From: an uncultured Gammaproteobacteria bacterium
GTDB lineage: Bacteria; Pseudomonadota; Gammaproteobacteria; Arenicellales; JAANXG01
Length of the DNA stretch: 56,320 nucleotides
Reading direction: 5' to 3'
Assembly (NCBI GenBank): GCA_947259395.1
Contig: CAMYMN010000010.1
Span: forward strand, 1 to 56,320
A model generated the notes under the pieces. The model did no database searches, was not told the DNA's origin, and saw nothing but the letters and a program-made list of their open reading frames with translations. Position numbers and translations under genes: made by a program. This document shows, piece after piece, positions 45,548 to 56,224 of the stretch. Every line of letters begins with the position of its first letter. The first letter of the stretch is position 1.

Positions 45548-45661
45548 TTATCCCTGACGTTGTTTGTGACGAGGATCCGAACAAATCACCCGCACCACCC
45601 CATTGCGTCGGATAATCTTACAGTTGCGGCACATCTTCTTCACCGATGCTCTCACTTTCAT
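45548..45661 (-). CDS. rpmJ: 50S ribosomal protein L36
   Basis: A 37-residue protein, too short to be noticed by size alone: [20 protein letters not shown], then [17 protein letters not shown]. The zinc ligands (CRNC, C and H) mark the C+ form. It sits 17 bases after secY, its normal place at the end of the spc operon. The 86-base gap before rpsM may hold the alpha-operon promoter. Confidence 0.96.
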   Translation of the reverse strand: MKVRASVKKMCRNCKIIRRNGVVRVICSDPRHKQRQG

Positions 45662-45678
45662 GATGTTCCCCCTTAGCG

Positions 45679-47019
45679 TTAACGGGTCAGGCCGCCTATG
45701 CCGCCGGTTAGATTGGTCTTTTTCATCAAACTCTCGTACTGGCGGGACATGAGGTATGACTGTACCTGCGCCATCAAATCCATCATCACTACAACAATAA
45801 TCAGCAACGAGGTTCCACCGAAATAGAACGGCACGTTCCATTGTACGATCATGAACTCAGGTATCAGGCAAACCACCGTCAGGTAAACCGCGCCGGCAAG
45901 TGTCAAGCGGGACACGATTGTATCGATATGCCTGGCGGTCTGCTCGCCCGGGCGAATCCCCGGAACGAACGCTCCGGATTTCTTGAGATTGTCTGCGATC
46001 TCCTTGGGATTAAACACCAACGCCGTATAGAAAAAGCAGAAAAACACGATCATACCGGCATACACTAAAACGTAGATCGGCTGACCCGGGGACAGTGTCG
46101 TCGATAAGTCACGGAGCCATGTCATGCCCTCTGCTTGTCCGAAAAAACTTCCGAGGCTCGCCGGAAATAAAATAATACTCGAGGCAAAAATCGGCGGGAT
46201 AACTCCCGACATATTCAGTTTCAACGGCAGATGACTGGTAGTTCCGGCAAACATCCGCCGTCCCTGCTGACGTTTCGCGTAGTTTACCGTAATTCTGCGT
46301 TGACCCCGTTCTACGAAAACGACAATGCCGGTAACAATGATGGCACCCACAAACAGTCCAAGAACAAACAATGGACTGAACGAACCGGTGCGCGCCAACT
46401 CCAAAGTGCCACCCACTGCGGACGGTAATCCAGCCACGATACTGGCGAAGATGATCAGCGAAATTCCGTTTCCAATACCGCGCTCCGATATCTGTTCGCC
46501 GAGCCACACTAGAAACATTGTTCCGCACACCAGTGTAATCACGGTTGTGATGTTAAAGCCAATACCAGGTGTAATGACCACCGCCATCCCCGCAGCGGTC
46601 TGGTCTTGCACGGCGACAGAAATACCCAGGCCTTGAAAGGCTGCCAGTAATACCGTCCCATATCGCGTGTACTGCGTAATCTTGCGCCGCCCCGACTCAC
46701 CTTCTTTTTTCAACTGCTCAAGGGTGGGTATCACTGCGCTCATCATCTGCATGATGATAGAAGCAGAAATATAGGGCATCACTCCTAATGCCATGACCGA
46801 CAGCCGACTCAGCGCGCCGCCGGAAAACATGTTGAATACATCGATGATCGAGCCGCGAGTCTGATCGAAGAGCGCGGCTACCGCCACCGGATTGACACCC
46901 GGAATCGGTACATGCGCTCCTAACCGGAACACGATGAAAGCGCCAAGGACGAATAAGACGCGTTGACGCAGTTCCGTTAACTTGCCGCCGCCGAGTGCTG
47001 AAATATCTGGTCCCGCCAT
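45679..47019 (-). CDS. secY: Protein translocase subunit SecY
   Basis: A 446-residue protein with ten membrane helices forming the central channel of the Sec translocon. The conserved start ([20 protein letters not shown]) and the cytoplasmic loops ([40 protein letters not shown]) are typical. Its ATG overlaps the rplO stop (ATGA), so the two are coupled. Confidence 0.98.
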   Translation of the reverse strand: MAGPDISALGGGKLTELRQRVLFVLGAFIVFRLGAHVPIPGVNPVAVAALFDQTRGSIIDVFNMFSGGALSRLSVMALGVMPYISASIIMQMMSAVIPTLEQLKKEGESGRRKITQYTRYGTVLLAAFQGLGISVAVQDQTAAGMAVVITPGIGFNITTVITLVCGTMFLVWLGEQISERGIGNGISLIIFASIVAGLPSAVGGTLELARTGSFSPLFVLGLFVGAIIVTGIVVFVERGQRRITVNYAKRQQGRRMFAGTTSHLPLKLNMSGVIPPIFASSIILFPASLGSFFGQAEGMTWLRDLSTTLSPGQPIYVLVYAGMIVFFCFFYTALVFNPKEIADNLKKSGAFVPGIRPGEQTARHIDTIVSRLTLAGAVYLTVVCLIPEFMIVQWNVPFYFGGTSLLIIVVVMMDLMAQVQSYLMSRQYESLMKKTNLTGGIGGLTR

Positions 47020-47453
47020 CAGTCCTCTATCTTGCCTCCAGCTTTTTCGATCACTTCCCGCGCGCCTTTGGTGACACGCACCCCGCGTAAGGTGACAGGT
47101 TTTTCAATCACACCAGAAGCGATGACTTTAGCGTGCTTGACATCGTGCCGAACCACACCCGCTGTTCGCAGCGCATTCACATCGATGACGTCGCTTTTGA
47201 CCTGTGCGAGCTCGTGCAGGCGAATTTCTGCCGTCTGTCCCCGGCGCAAAGAGCGAAAACCACGCTTGGGTAAACGTCTTTGCAAGGGCATTTGTCCGCC
47301 CTCGAAGCCAACTTTATGGTAGCCGCCGGATCGCGACTTTTGACCCTTGTGACCGCGACCACTGGTCCCGCCCCGCCCAGAGCCAATACCGCGCCCCACG
47401 CGCTTACGGGTCGCTTTCGCGCCGTCAGCGGGTTTGAGGGCATTGAGCCGCAT
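47019..47453 (-). CDS. rplO: 50S ribosomal protein L15
   Basis: ATG 47453 gives 144 residues opening [20 protein letters not shown], a glycine/lysine-rich tail ([20 protein letters not shown]) and the [16 protein letters not shown] motif that anchors it in the large subunit. The conserved end includes [20 protein letters not shown]. The stop overlaps the secY start. Confidence 0.97.
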   Translation of the reverse strand: MRLNALKPADGAKATRKRVGRGIGSGRGGTSGRGHKGQKSRSGGYHKVGFEGGQMPLQRRLPKRGFRSLRRGQTAEIRLHELAQVKSDVIDVNALRTAGVVRHDVKHAKVIASGVIEKPVTLRGVRVTKGAREVIEKAGGKIED

Positions 47454-47455
47454 GT

Positions 47456-47644
47456 TCACAGTTCCTCCCATTTCAGAAGATACGAAATTTTATTGATCAT
47501 TCCACGGTTCTGCGGCGTGTCTTCCACTTCGACCGAGTGATGAATCCGCCGTAGACCGAGTCCGCGCACACAGGCCATGTGTTTCCGGACGCGGCCGTGC
47601 ATACTGCGAATGAGGGTTACCCGAAGTTTCTTTTTCTCCGCCAT
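47456..47644 (-). CDS. rpmD: 50S ribosomal protein L30
   Basis: ATG 47644 gives 62 residues: [20 protein letters not shown], then [20 protein letters not shown] and [20 protein letters not shown]. This matches L30, a small two-domain subunit protein near L33. It lies between rpsE and rplO, as in other gammaproteobacteria. Confidence 0.96.
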   Translation of the reverse strand: MAEKKKLRVTLIRSMHGRVRKHMACVRGLGLRRIHHSVEVEDTPQNRGMINKISYLLKWEEL

Positions 47645-47651
47645 CAATGGA

Positions 47652-48158
47652 CTACTCAAAAATTTCTTCTGGTGTCATATCGCGCTTAGCAGCAAATTGC
47701 TCCGGGCTCATCAACGAACGTAAACCCTCTAGGGTAGCGCGAACGACATTAACCGGATTGGTGGAGCCAATACATTTCGCCAACACATCACGAACTCCGG
47801 CAACTTCAAATACCGCACGCATCGTCCCACCGGCAATGATACCCGTACCCTCGGACGCTGGGCGCATAACTACTTTTGCGCTTCCGTGCCGCGCTACGAC
47901 GGGATAGTGCAGGGTCCCATCCTTGAGTGGCACCTTAAACATATTTTTCCGTGCCGCCTCCATAGCCTTTTGCACCGCTAACGGGACTTCGCGCGCCTTA
48001 CCGCGGCCCATGCCGACCCGACCGTTGCCGTCACCGACCACAGTCAGAGCGGAAAAGCCAAAGATTCGGCCACCTTTGACCACCTTTGCGACACGTCTCA
48101 CGTTGATCAGTTGCTCCTGCAGATCTTCGCTGCGGTTTTGGTTACCTGTAATCGCCAC
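47652..48158 (-). CDS. rpsE: 30S ribosomal protein S5 (GTG start)
   Basis: A GTG at 48158 with a GGAG site gives 168 residues from [20 protein letters not shown]. The double-stranded-RNA-like domain is [20 protein letters not shown], followed by the conserved [20 protein letters not shown] region. S5 lies at the mRNA entrance and aids decoding fidelity. An ATG-led longer frame extends into rplR and is not credible. Confidence 0.95.
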   Translation of the reverse strand: MAITGNQNRSEDLQEQLINVRRVAKVVKGGRIFGFSALTVVGDGNGRVGMGRGKAREVPLAVQKAMEAARKNMFKVPLKDGTLHYPVVARHGSAKVVMRPASEGTGIIAGGTMRAVFEVAGVRDVLAKCIGSTNPVNVVRATLEGLRSLMSPEQFAAKRDMTPEEIFE

Positions 48159-48162
48159 TATG

Positions 48163-48519
48163 CTAAAACTCCAACCCGTGTTCGCGAGCAGCATCAGCCA
48201 ATGCCTTAATCCGCCCGTGATACCTGAAACCTGAACGATCGAACGCCACCCGATCGATACCCGAAGCCTTGGCGTTTTGTGCGATAAGTCTACCCACTTC
48301 CTGAGCCGCCTTTATGTTTCCGCCATTTTTAATTGCGCCGCGAATCGCGGCATTAAGTGTTGAGGCACTGGCGAGCACCACACTGCCACTCGGATCAACA
48401 ACCTGCGCATAAATATGCCGCGGCGTGCGAAACACGCTTAGACGATTCACCTCAAGATCGCGGATCTTGATTCTCGTCTTGCGGGCGCGGCGCAACCGCG
48501 TATCTCTTTTCTTAGACAT
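48163..48519 (-). CDS. rplR: 50S ribosomal protein L18
   Basis: A 118-residue 5S-rRNA-binding protein opening [20 protein letters not shown]. Its core is [20 protein letters not shown] with [15 protein letters not shown]. The ending [20 protein letters not shown] is conserved. It sits between rplF and rpsE. Confidence 0.97.
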   Translation of the reverse strand: MSKKRDTRLRRARKTRIKIRDLEVNRLSVFRTPRHIYAQVVDPSGSVVLASASTLNAAIRGAIKNGGNIKAAQEVGRLIAQNAKASGIDRVAFDRSGFRYHGRIKALADAAREHGLEF

Positions 48520-48533
48520 AAGAAATATACCGC

Positions 48534-49067
48534 CTACTTTTTCTTGGCCTGTTTACGAGCCACATATTCGTCGGTGTAGCGGATTCCCTTTCCCTTGTAT
48601 GGCTCCGGCCGACGGTAACTGCGTATCTCCGCGGCTACCTGGCCAACTCGCTGTTTGTCAGCGCCTTTTACTACAATCTCCGTTTGGCTTGGCACCTCTA
48701 CTTGTATGCCTTCGGGCACCTCGTATATCACCGGATGCGAAAATCCCAAAGTCAAATTCAGCTTGTCGCCCTGAATTTGAGCACGATAACCAACGCCAAC
48801 AATAGACAACTTTTTTTCAAACCCTTTGGTTACGCCCGTAACCATATTGTTGACAAGCGCCCGCGTCGTACCTGCCATGGCCACCGCGGCCTGACTCTCT
48901 GCTTTTGTGACCACCTTTAACTCTTCACCCTCTTGTACGACCTGCACTAAAGGATGGGACTCAAGCTGCAACTGGCCATTTGGACCCTTCACCGAAATTT
49001 CATCAGCAGCAAGCTTAACCTGCACTCCTTTGGGTATCGCAACCGGGGCTTTGGCTATTCTCGACAT
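48534..49067 (-). CDS. rplF: 50S ribosomal protein L6
   Basis: ATG 49067 gives 177 residues opening [20 protein letters not shown]. The two similar halves are seen in [20 protein letters not shown] and [20 protein letters not shown]. The end [20 protein letters not shown] is the usual one for L6. It lies at the base of the L7/L12 stalk. Confidence 0.97.
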   Translation of the reverse strand: MSRIAKAPVAIPKGVQVKLAADEISVKGPNGQLQLESHPLVQVVQEGEELKVVTKAESQAAVAMAGTTRALVNNMVTGVTKGFEKKLSIVGVGYRAQIQGDKLNLTLGFSHPVIYEVPEGIQVEVPSQTEIVVKGADKQRVGQVAAEIRSYRRPEPYKGKGIRYTDEYVARKQAKKK

Positions 49068-49140
49068 CGTATTCAACTGGAAAAATAGGGTCGTGGCTCC
49101 AACTGCGGTGAATAACATCCTCCCCGCTGTAGATCGCCGC

Positions 49141-49533
49141 TCAACTTACTGCGCATAGTACCTCGCCTCCGACTCTAGCCTTGCGCGCCGCACGATCAGT
49201 CATAATGCCTTGCGACGTCGAGATGATGGCAATGCCAAGTCCACCCAAAATCGAAGGAATTTCGTCCGCGCTACTATAAATCCGCAAGCCCGGACGGCTG
49301 ATACGTTTCAAATTCGATATTACCGGCTGGCCCTGGTGGTATTTCAACTTCACCTCTAACAACGGCTTTGTGCTCTCTTTGTCGGCGCTGTATGCCTCAA
49401 TATACCCCTCCTCCTTCAACACCTTCGCAATTGCCGTTTTAATGCCTGACGCTGGTATAAGCACCGTGACTTTGTTCGCAATTTGTGCGTTGCGTATACG
49501 CGTCAACATATCGGATATGGGGTCGGTCATCAT
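49141..49533 (-). CDS. rpsH: 30S ribosomal protein S8
   Basis: A 130-residue protein opening [20 protein letters not shown], with the central [20 protein letters not shown] and the conserved [20 protein letters not shown] end. In E. coli S8 is the spc-operon repressor and binds mRNA near rplE. A matching site was not searched for here. Confidence 0.97.
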   Translation of the reverse strand: MMTDPISDMLTRIRNAQIANKVTVLIPASGIKTAIAKVLKEEGYIEAYSADKESTKPLLEVKLKYHQGQPVISNLKRISRPGLRIYSSADEIPSILGGLGIAIISTSQGIMTDRAARKARVGGEVLCAVS

Positions 49534-49609
49534 AATTCAAAGTCCACGATCAAAATCAACATTTACGAACTGACAGTGCCAATACATTTCACTAGAGTTT
49601 CCGTTTGCT

Positions 49610-49915
49610 TTACCAACTCGACTTAACTACGCCGGGCACGTCCCCAGACATGATGATTTCCCGTAGTTTGTTCCGGCTCAATCCAAACTTTCTATAATAG
49701 CCGCGGGGGCGACCGGTGAGGGTACAACGATTTCTTTGACGCGATGCGTTTGAGTCTCGGGGCAGCTTTTGGAGTTCCATCATCGCCTGCCAGCGTTCGT
49801 CATTACTGATAGAGGTGTCGACGACCTTGCTACGCAACGCGTCTCTGCGCTGCTTATACTTGTCAATCTGCTTGGCGCGCTTTAGTTCCCGTGCGATCAT
49901 TGATTTCTTTGCCAT
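49610..49915 (-). CDS. rpsN: 30S ribosomal protein S14
   Basis: ATG 49915 gives 101 residues opening [20 protein letters not shown]. It is the longer, zinc-free form, with no CxxC pair. Conserved parts are [20 protein letters not shown] and [20 protein letters not shown]. It lies between rplE and rpsH, a usual spc arrangement. Confidence 0.97.
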   Translation of the reverse strand: MAKKSMIARELKRAKQIDKYKQRRDALRSKVVDTSISNDERWQAMMELQKLPRDSNASRQRNRCTLTGRPRGYYRKFGLSRNKLREIIMSGDVPGVVKSSW

Positions 49916-49932
49916 CGTTCTAACCTGCTGAC

Positions 49933-50472
49933 TCAATCTCGAATTGGAAAATTAAACGCCGACAACAAAGCGCGCGCCTCGTTGTCCGTGTTAGCGGTCG
50001 TGGTGATCGTCACGTCGAGGCCGCGAATAGCGTCCACTTTATCGTAGTCAATTTCCGGAAACACAATCTGCTCTTTTACGCCGAAGGAATAATTTCCCCT
50101 CCCGTCAAAAGACCTTGGCGACATTCCGCGAAAGTCGCGTATACGTGGAATAGCAACATTGATTAAACGGTCCAAAAACTCATACATACGCTCGCGCCGG
50201 AGCGTCACTCTGCACCCAATCGGCCATCCTTTGCGGATCTTGAAGTTTGCCACCGATTTTCTCGCATTGGTGATCACCGGTTTTTGTCCACTGATCTTCG
50301 TCATGTCCTCGGCGGCGGTTTCCAATACCTTCTTATTTCCGATCGCTTCTCCCAAGCCCATATTCAAAGATATCTTCGTGATACGCGGTACTTGCATCAC
50401 ATTTTCGTATCCAAACTGTTTATGAAGTTTGGGTACTACGGTTTGTTTATAAAATTCCTGTAGTCTAGACAT
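49933..50472 (-). CDS. rplE: 50S ribosomal protein L5
   Basis: A 179-residue protein with [20 protein letters not shown] at the start, then [20 protein letters not shown] and [20 protein letters not shown]. It binds 5S rRNA and contacts the P-site tRNA. It lies downstream of rplX and upstream of rpsN in the spc operon. Confidence 0.98.
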   Translation of the reverse strand: MSRLQEFYKQTVVPKLHKQFGYENVMQVPRITKISLNMGLGEAIGNKKVLETAAEDMTKISGQKPVITNARKSVANFKIRKGWPIGCRVTLRRERMYEFLDRLINVAIPRIRDFRGMSPRSFDGRGNYSFGVKEQIVFPEIDYDKVDAIRGLDVTITTTANTDNEARALLSAFNFPIRD

Positions 50473-50483
50473 GACTCAAATAA

Positions 50484-50801
50484 TCAAATGTCGACGACTT
50501 CGCCTGTGGATTTAAAAAAACGAACCTTACGACCGTCTTGCAGGTGCTTAAACCCGATACGGTCAGCTTTCTTGGTTTCAGGATTGTAGATCGACACGTT
50601 AGAAGCGTTAATCGGCGCTTCCATCTCGATGATCCCTCCCTGTTGACCCTTCATGGGATTCGGTTTGGTGTGGCGTTTCACAATATTTACGTCATTAACT
50701 AGCAGTCGGTCGTCGTCCAAGACCCGTAACACCTCACCGATCTTACCTTTGTCTCGGCCTGCTATCACGATTACCTCATCACCTTTTTTGAGCTTACGCA
50801 T
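50484..50801 (-). CDS. rplX: 50S ribosomal protein L24
   Basis: A 105-residue protein with the KOW motif [20 protein letters not shown] and the N-terminal KLKKGDEV. The body [20 protein letters not shown] and [20 protein letters not shown] is typical of L24, an initiator of large-subunit assembly. It lies 20 bases after rplN. Confidence 0.97.
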   Translation of the reverse strand: MRKLKKGDEVIVIAGRDKGKIGEVLRVLDDDRLLVNDVNIVKRHTKPNPMKGQQGGIIEMEAPINASNVSIYNPETKKADRIGFKHLQDGRKVRFFKSTGEVVDI

Positions 50802-50821
50802 CTGCTTGTACGCCGTTTGTC

Positions 50822-51190
50822 CTACAACACCTCTGGAGCAAGAGAGATGATTTTCATAAAACGTTCTGTTCGCAACTCACGCGTTACGGGCCCGAAAATT
50901 CGGGTACCCAAAGGTTGTAATTGATTGTTCAACAACACTGCAGCGTTCTTGTCAAAGCGGATCAATGAGCCATCGATGCGTCGCACACCCTTGCGCGTTC
51001 TCACGATGACGGCGTTATAGATATCACCCTTCTTCACGCGACTGTTTGGGAGCGCCTCTTTGACACTGATTTTAATGACATCGCCAATACCGGCATATCT
51101 ACGCTTTGAACCACCAAGCACCTTTATGCACTGGATCTTGCGTGCGCCACTGTTATCGGCAACTTCTAATACGCTTTGCATTTGAATCAT
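50822..51190 (-). CDS. rplN: 50S ribosomal protein L14
   Basis: A 122-residue protein opening [20 protein letters not shown], with the [20 protein letters not shown] beta-barrel and [20 protein letters not shown]-like parts, ending [12 protein letters not shown]. It forms inter-subunit bridges. It is the first gene of the spc set, five bases past rpsQ. Confidence 0.98.
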   Translation of the reverse strand: MIQMQSVLEVADNSGARKIQCIKVLGGSKRRYAGIGDVIKISVKEALPNSRVKKGDIYNAVIVRTRKGVRRIDGSLIRFDKNAAVLLNNQLQPLGTRIFGPVTRELRTERFMKIISLAPEVL

Positions 51191-51195
51191 GGCAA

Positions 51196-51453
51196 CTAAA
51201 CTGCTCTTTCCACGATTCTCACCAACCGCCAGCTTTTATTCTTGGATAACGGACGGCACTCTTCGATCAGCACCATATCTCCTTCTTGGCACTCGTTACC
51301 TTCGTCATGAGCAAGCAGGCGCGTCGATCGACGAATATACTTCTTGTATAGGGAATGCTTCATACGGCGCTCGACTATCACCGCAATGGTCTTATCCATC
51401 TTGTTGCTGACAACACGACCTGATGCCGAGCGACCTTTCCCCATCTCACTCAT
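51196..51453 (-). CDS. rpsQ: 30S ribosomal protein S17
   Basis: An 85-residue oligonucleotide-binding-fold protein: [20 protein letters not shown], followed by [20 protein letters not shown] and [20 protein letters not shown]. The start overlaps the rpmC stop by four bases, so they are coupled. Confidence 0.97.
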   Translation of the reverse strand: MSEMGKGRSASGRVVSNKMDKTIAVIVERRMKHSLYKKYIRRSTRLLAHDEGNECQEGDMVLIEECRPLSKNKSWRLVRIVERAV

Positions 51454-51647
51454 GACGAAGCCCTCGATTTCTCATTCAAGACAGTTCTTATACGGGCAAT
51501 GTCGCGGCGCAATTCCTTGAAGCGAGCCGAATTACCCAATTGTCCCGTGGCTTTTTGCATGCGTAAGTTGAATTGCTCCCGCCGCAACTCGACAATCTCA
51601 TTTTGCAAGTCTGTATCCGACTTGTCGCGAAGTTCTGAAATCTTCAT
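51450..51647 (-). CDS. rpmC: 50S ribosomal protein L29
   Basis: A 65-residue helical-hairpin protein: [20 protein letters not shown], then [19 protein letters not shown] and the end [16 protein letters not shown]. It lies at the exit tunnel near the trigger-factor site. Both ends overlap neighbours (rplP and rpsQ) by four bases. Confidence 0.97.
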   Translation of the reverse strand: MKISELRDKSDTDLQNEIVELRREQFNLRMQKATGQLGNSARFKELRRDIARIRTVLNEKSRASS

Positions 51648-52060
51648 TGGATGACCTGCCTCTTCGCGAACGTGGTCGGGACTGACAACTTGGCGCTGGC
51701 AAGACGAAATGCCTCGCGAGCCAGATCTTCGTTAACCCCTCCCATCTCGTACAAAACGTGGCCCGGTTTTACTACCGCGACCCAGTACTCCGGATTGCCT
51801 TTTCCCTTACCCATACGGACTTCCAATGGCTTCTTGGACACCGGTTTATCTGGGAACACCCGGATCCAAACTCGCCCACCACGTTTAATATGGCGCGTAA
51901 TCGCGCGCCGGGCCGCCTCCACTTGCCGCGCAGTAATCCGACCCCTACCGGTAGCCTTTAAGCCGTATTGTCCAAAACTAATCTTGTTACCGCGGCTGGC
52001 AAGACCACGATTCCTGCCCTTTTGCTGTTTGCGGTATTTAGTTCTCTTTGGTTGTAACAT
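51644..52060 (-). CDS. rplP: 50S ribosomal protein L16
   Basis: A 138-residue protein opening [20 protein letters not shown], with [20 protein letters not shown] and [20 protein letters not shown]. It lines the A-site side of the peptidyl-transferase centre. It is in the S10 operon between rpsC and rpmC. Confidence 0.98.
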   Translation of the reverse strand: MLQPKRTKYRKQQKGRNRGLASRGNKISFGQYGLKATGRGRITARQVEAARRAITRHIKRGGRVWIRVFPDKPVSKKPLEVRMGKGKGNPEYWVAVVKPGHVLYEMGGVNEDLAREAFRLASAKLSVPTTFAKRQVIQ

Positions 52061-52072
52061 CGATTTATTTCC

Positions 52073-52756
52073 TTAGCTGGCTGCTACACCCGTTTTGGTT
52101 TCCGCTGGGGCCTCGACATCGTCAGCCGTGTCGAACACCTCTCCTTTAAAGATCCACACCTTGACCCCGATCACTCCATAAGTGGTGTACGCCTCGGTAA
52201 ATCCGTAGTCGATGTCGGCTCGTAGCGTGTGCAGGGGTACACGCCCCTCCCGGTACCACTCGCTTCTGGCAATCTCCGCGCCGTTGAGCCGGCCGGATAC
52301 CATTACCTTGACTCCTTTAGCGCCCAAACGCATCGCGTTAGTGACCGCTCGTTTCATCGCCCGGCGAAACATAATGCGCTTTTCCAACTGCTGAGCAATA
52401 CTTTCCGACACCAAAGTGGCATCCAACTCTGGTTTACGAATTTCTTCAACCGACAATTGAACGGGCAGACCGGTCATCCGCGAAACATCGCGACGCATAC
52501 GGTCAATGTCTTCACCTTTTTTTCCGATCACTATACCCGGTCTCGCCGTATGTATAGTTACGTTTAGATTCTGTGCTGGACGCTCTATTGAAATATGACT
52601 GATCGCCGCATTCGAAAGCCGTTTCTTTAGGTAAGCTCTTACTTTGAGGTCTTGCTTCAAGTTTTCTGTGTAATCACGCCGCGACGCGTACCATTTTGCC
52701 CGCCAGTCACGAATAACACCCAGGCGTATCCCATTTGGTTGAACTTTCTGTCCCAC
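52073..52756 (-). CDS. rpsC: 30S ribosomal protein S3
   Basis: A 227-residue protein opening [20 protein letters not shown], with the KH domain ([20 protein letters not shown]) and the conserved [20 protein letters not shown]. It has mRNA-unwinding activity at the entrance. Its start overlaps the stop of rplV by one base. Confidence 0.98.
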   Translation of the reverse strand: MGQKVQPNGIRLGVIRDWRAKWYASRRDYTENLKQDLKVRAYLKKRLSNAAISHISIERPAQNLNVTIHTARPGIVIGKKGEDIDRMRRDVSRMTGLPVQLSVEEIRKPELDATLVSESIAQQLEKRIMFRRAMKRAVTNAMRLGAKGVKVMVSGRLNGAEIARSEWYREGRVPLHTLRADIDYGFTEAYTTYGVIGVKVWIFKGEVFDTADDVEAPAETKTGVAAS

Positions 52757-53100
52757 TATCGACCTCCTCTTGAATCACCAACAGCAACGGTGATATGACT
52801 GGTACGCTTGAAAATCGACGACGCCCTGCCTTTGGCTCGTGGCCGCCATCGTTTCAGTGTTGGCCCCTCATCGATGTAGGCTGTCTCGACGCGAAGCTCG
52901 TCAATATCGGCACCCTCATTATTTTCTGCATTAGCGATCGCCGACTCCAGTGTCTTTTTTATGGGCTTGGCAGCCTTTTTAGGGCTGAACTGAAGGAGCT
53001 CCAACGCCTGACTGACCGATAGACCACGAATCTGGTCAGCTACCAAGCGCGCTTTTTGCGGCGAAACCCGAATGTATTTGGCCACGGCCTTTACTTGCAT
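52756..53100 (-). CDS. rplV: 50S ribosomal protein L22
   Basis: ATG 53100 gives 114 residues opening [20 protein letters not shown], the usual L22 start. A longer frame reaching into rpsS is a shadow. Core motifs are [20 protein letters not shown], the tunnel-loop region [20 protein letters not shown] and the end [15 protein letters not shown]. It lines the exit tunnel. Confidence 0.97.
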   Translation of the reverse strand: MQVKAVAKYIRVSPQKARLVADQIRGLSVSQALELLQFSPKKAAKPIKKTLESAIANAENNEGADIDELRVETAYIDEGPTLKRWRPRAKGRASSIFKRTSHITVAVGDSRGGR

Positions 53101-53110
53101 GCTGACGTCC

Positions 53111-53383
53111 TCACTTAGCCCTTCGATCAGCGGCATGGCTTCGAAACATGCGTGTCGGGGCAAACTCTCCAAGTTTGTGTCCGACCATGTTCTCCGATAT
53201 AAGAATCGGAACATGTTGACGACCGTTATGTACCGCAATTGTTAAGCCGACAAACTCTGGCATAATTGTTGAACGCCGGGACCACGTTTTCACAGGTTTC
53301 CGGCTGTTTTCCGCGCGTGCTTGCTCAACCTTGGTCCACAGGTGATGATCAACGAACGGACCTTTTTTTACGGAACGGGGCAT
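53111..53383 (-). CDS. rpsS: 30S ribosomal protein S19
   Basis: A 90-residue protein: [20 protein letters not shown], then [20 protein letters not shown] and [31 protein letters not shown]. It forms part of the head, with S13. It is 12 bases after rplB. Confidence 0.98.
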   Translation of the reverse strand: MPRSVKKGPFVDHHLWTKVEQARAENSRKPVKTWSRRSTIMPEFVGLTIAVHNGRQHVPILISENMVGHKLGEFAPTRMFRSHAADRRAK

Positions 53384-53395
53384 GTGTAACCTCGA

Positions 53396-54220
53396 TTACT
53401 TCTTACGTCTGCGAATAATCATAGAATTGGTGCGCTTGTTCCGGCGCGTACGGAATCCCTTCGTCGGCACTCCCCAGGGTGACACCGGATCGCGTCCACC
53501 GGATGTTCGTCCTTCACCACCACCGTGCGGATGGTCGACAGGATTCATCGCCACTCCGCGAACCGTAGGACGAATTCCACGCCAACGTTTAGCGCCCGCC
53601 TTGCCAAGCTTGCGAAGCGAGTGTTCGGAGTTCCCAACTTCGCCGATGGTGGCACGACAATCCAGATGCACCTTGCGGACTTCACCGGACCGCAGGCGTA
53701 ATTGTGCGTAATTACCTTCCCGGCTGAGATACTGAATTACGCTACCCGCTGCTCGCCCCAGCTGACCGCCCTTACCCGGCTTCAACTCGACGCAGTGAAC
53801 TGTCGTGCCTACCGGAATATTACGTAGCGGTAAAGAATTGCCCGGCGCGATCGGCACGTCGACACCGGATTGGATAGCGCTTCCGACATCTATTCCTTTA
53901 GGCGCGAGTATGTAGCGCCGCTCGCCATCGGTGTAAAGCACGAGCGCCAGATTCGCGCTGCGATTTGGGTCATATTCCAGACGTTCTACACGACCAGACA
54001 CACCGTCTTTTCCGCGGCAAAAATCTACAATACGGTATTTCCGTTTGTGGCCACCGCCACGATGACGTACGGTAATCCGGCCTTGATTGTTACGGCCGTC
54101 TATCGATTTTTTCGACGTCAGTAAGGCTTTGTGTGGTTTTCCAGTATGTAACTGAGTGGAAACAACACGCACCGTCCCACGGCGTCCCGGTGAAGTAGGT
54201 TTTAGTGTTACTAACGCCAT
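53396..54220 (-). CDS. rplB: 50S ribosomal protein L2
   Basis: A 274-residue protein opening [20 protein letters not shown]. Conserved elements are [40 protein letters not shown] and the peptidyl-transferase-contacting [20 protein letters not shown]. It is needed for subunit joining and peptide transfer. Confidence 0.98.
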   Translation of the reverse strand: MALVTLKPTSPGRRGTVRVVSTQLHTGKPHKALLTSKKSIDGRNNQGRITVRHRGGGHKRKYRIVDFCRGKDGVSGRVERLEYDPNRSANLALVLYTDGERRYILAPKGIDVGSAIQSGVDVPIAPGNSLPLRNIPVGTTVHCVELKPGKGGQLGRAAGSVIQYLSREGNYAQLRLRSGEVRKVHLDCRATIGEVGNSEHSLRKLGKAGAKRWRGIRPTVRGVAMNPVDHPHGGGEGRTSGGRDPVSPWGVPTKGFRTRRNKRTNSMIIRRRKK

Positions 54221-54239
54221 TGTTGATGACCCCTAGGCA

Positions 54240-54539
54240 TCACGCATGTCCTTCCGCGAAATCAATATCATGACCTTCTTTCAGGCGCACGTAGGCCTTT
54301 TTCCAATTACTTCGCATGCCGGGAGTGCGGCCGAATCTTTTTATCTTGCCGCGCATATTCACAACTTGAACCGATTCCACCTCAACGTCGAATGCCTTTT
54401 CCACCGCTTGTTTAATTTCGGACTTGGTAGCGCTAGGAATGACCTTGAATACCGCTTGCCCATGTTTGTCGGCAAGACGTGTGCTCTTCTCCGAGATTAC
54501 CGGTGCAACCAAGATTTGGAACAAACGTTCGTCTTTCAT
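54240..54539 (-). CDS. rplW: 50S ribosomal protein L23
   Basis: ATG 54539 gives 99 residues: MKDERLFQILVAPVISEKST, FKVIPSATKSEIKQAVEKAF and KIKRFGRTPGMRSNWKKAYV. It is the docking site for trigger factor and SRP at the tunnel exit. Its ATG overlaps the stop of rplD (ATGA). Confidence 0.97.
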   Translation of the reverse strand: MKDERLFQILVAPVISEKSTRLADKHGQAVFKVIPSATKSEIKQAVEKAFDVEVESVQVVNMRGKIKRFGRTPGMRSNWKKAYVRLKEGHDIDFAEGHA

Positions 54540-55159
54540 TGCAACCACTCTTCGATTTTTTTCACCGCGCCCGACGTCATTACCACCCGCTCATGTCCAA
54601 CCAGACTTAGAGGGTCGAGTTGGCTCACGCTGCAAATATTCACACGGTGCAGGTTACGTGCCGACAACAACATATGGTCGTCCACCGACTCTTGTACAAT
54701 CAGAACATCTTGCGCGCCGAGTTGCTTTAACTTATTCGCGAGTTCCTTCGTCTTAGGTGCCGACACGGATAAATCGTCGCATACCCAGAGGCGGTCCTGC
54801 CGGGTCAATTCGGAGAATATTGACCGCATTGCGGCACGATACATCTTGCGATTGACCTTTTGCGAGAAGTCCTTGTTGGTGGCAGGAAATACCTTGCCAC
54901 CGCCTCGCCACAATGGGCTTCTATTAGTACCAACGCGCGCACGGCCGGTGCCTTTCTGGCGCCACGGCTTACCGCCACCGCCTCTTACCGCAGAGCGATT
55001 TTTTTGGCTGCGCGTGCCGGCGCGTGCCCCGGCTTGATAAGCAACGATGACCTGATGCACCAAAGGCTCATTGTAATCGGCGCTAAAGGTCGCCTCCGAC
55101 ACCTTCAGCCCGGACTCCGATTTCTTTCCATCTTCTTTGACCACTGTCAACTCAACCAT
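54536..55159 (-). CDS. rplD: 50S ribosomal protein L4
   Basis: A 207-residue protein with the exit-tunnel extension (GARAGTRSQKNRSAVRGGGG, KPWRQKGTGRARVGTNRSPL) and the globular RMKYRAAMRSIFSELTRQD-like core. In E. coli L4 represses its own S10 operon; the leader site needed for that would lie upstream of rpsJ and was not found in the small gap seen here. Confidence 0.98.
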   Translation of the reverse strand: MVELTVVKEDGKKSESGLKVSEATFSADYNEPLVHQVIVAYQAGARAGTRSQKNRSAVRGGGGKPWRQKGTGRARVGTNRSPLWRGGGKVFPATNKDFSQKVNRKMYRAAMRSIFSELTRQDRLWVCDDLSVSAPKTKELANKLKQLGAQDVLIVQESVDDHMLLSARNLHRVNICSVSQLDPLSLVGHERVVMTSGAVKKIEEWLQ

Positions 55160-55160
55160 T

Positions 55161-55814
55161 TCAATTCTTCTTTGCCTTGGCCTTGACCGCAGGCTTTATA
55201 ACCACGTTCGCGCCCTTCGGCCCGGGAACAGATCCTTTCACCAACAATAACCGGCGCCCTGGATCGACACGTACAACCTCAAGGTTTTGTTGGGTACGCG
55301 TCACATTTCCCATCTGGCCCGCCATCTTCTTACCGGGAAATACGCGACCCGGGTCCTGGCATTGACCGATGGAGCCTGCACCGCGATGGGTCAAAGACGC
55401 TCCGTGGCTGGCGCGACCCCCACCGAATCCGTAACGCTTTACCACTCCGGCATAACCTTTGCCGACGCTGGTCCCAGTCACGTCGACCTTCTGACCTGCG
55501 GTAAATATCTCCAACTGCACTTCACCACCAGGCGCCAGTTCACAGCTCTCGTCTGTATCCAGGCGGAATTCCCATAACCCCACCCCTGGCTCCACCCCCG
55601 CCTTGGCAAAATGTCCCGACATCGGCTTGGACACGCGTCCGGGCCGGCGCGCGCCTATCGTCACCTGAACTGCAGCATAGCGATCCCGTTGCGTGGTCTT
55701 CACCTGGGTCACACGGTTCGAGCCAACCTGCAGCACGGTGACCGGAATCGAACCACCGTCCTCCGCAAATACGCGGCTCATGCCAATCTTTTTACCAACC
55801 AATCCTAACGGCAT
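55161..55814 (-). CDS. rplC: 50S ribosomal protein L3
   Basis: A 217-residue protein opening [20 protein letters not shown]. The conserved loop near the peptidyl-transferase centre includes [20 protein letters not shown] and [20 protein letters not shown]. The GQCQDPG glutamine is the usual methylation site. It is the second gene of the S10 operon. Confidence 0.98.
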   Translation of the reverse strand: MPLGLVGKKIGMSRVFAEDGGSIPVTVLQVGSNRVTQVKTTQRDRYAAVQVTIGARRPGRVSKPMSGHFAKAGVEPGVGLWEFRLDTDESCELAPGGEVQLEIFTAGQKVDVTGTSVGKGYAGVVKRYGFGGGRASHGASLTHRGAGSIGQCQDPGRVFPGKKMAGQMGNVTRTQQNLEVVRVDPGRRLLLVKGSVPGPKGANVVIKPAVKAKAKKN

Positions 55815-55886
55815 TGTCTTGTTCTCAAGAAAAGATCAAAGCGTATTTGTATCTTTTCTGTGTTTACCTCGTCATTTATCACGTTG

Positions 55887-56204
55887 CTAATTTAGCTTTA
55901 TTTCAACATCAACGCCGGAGGGCAGATCCAAACGCATCAGCGCATCCACCGTCTTATCCGTCGGCTCGATAATGTCCATGATCCTTTTGTGGGTACGGAT
56001 CTCGAACTGGTCCCGGGCCTTTTTGTTCACATGAGGCGAGCGCAACAATGTATATCTCTCTATACGCGTCGGCAAGGGAATCGGACCGCGAACCACCGCG
56101 CCGGTTCGTTTCGCAGTATCCACAATTTCCTGAGCCGACTTATCGATCATGCGGTGATCGAAGGCCTTCAACCGAATGCGTATCTTCTGACCTTTGACTG
56201 TCAT
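55887..56204 (-). CDS. rpsJ: 30S ribosomal protein S10
   Basis: A 105-residue protein: [40 protein letters not shown] and [20 protein letters not shown]. It also serves as the NusE antitermination factor. It follows tuf by 20 bases and is 72 bases before rplC, so it may be transcribed from the tuf side. Confidence 0.97.
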   Translation of the reverse strand: MTVKGQKIRIRLKAFDHRMIDKSAQEIVDTAKRTGAVVRGPIPLPTRIERYTLLRSPHVNKKARDQFEIRTHKRIMDIIEPTDKTVDALMRLDLPSGVDVEIKLN

Positions 56205-56224
56205 GTGAACACTACTTTTATTTC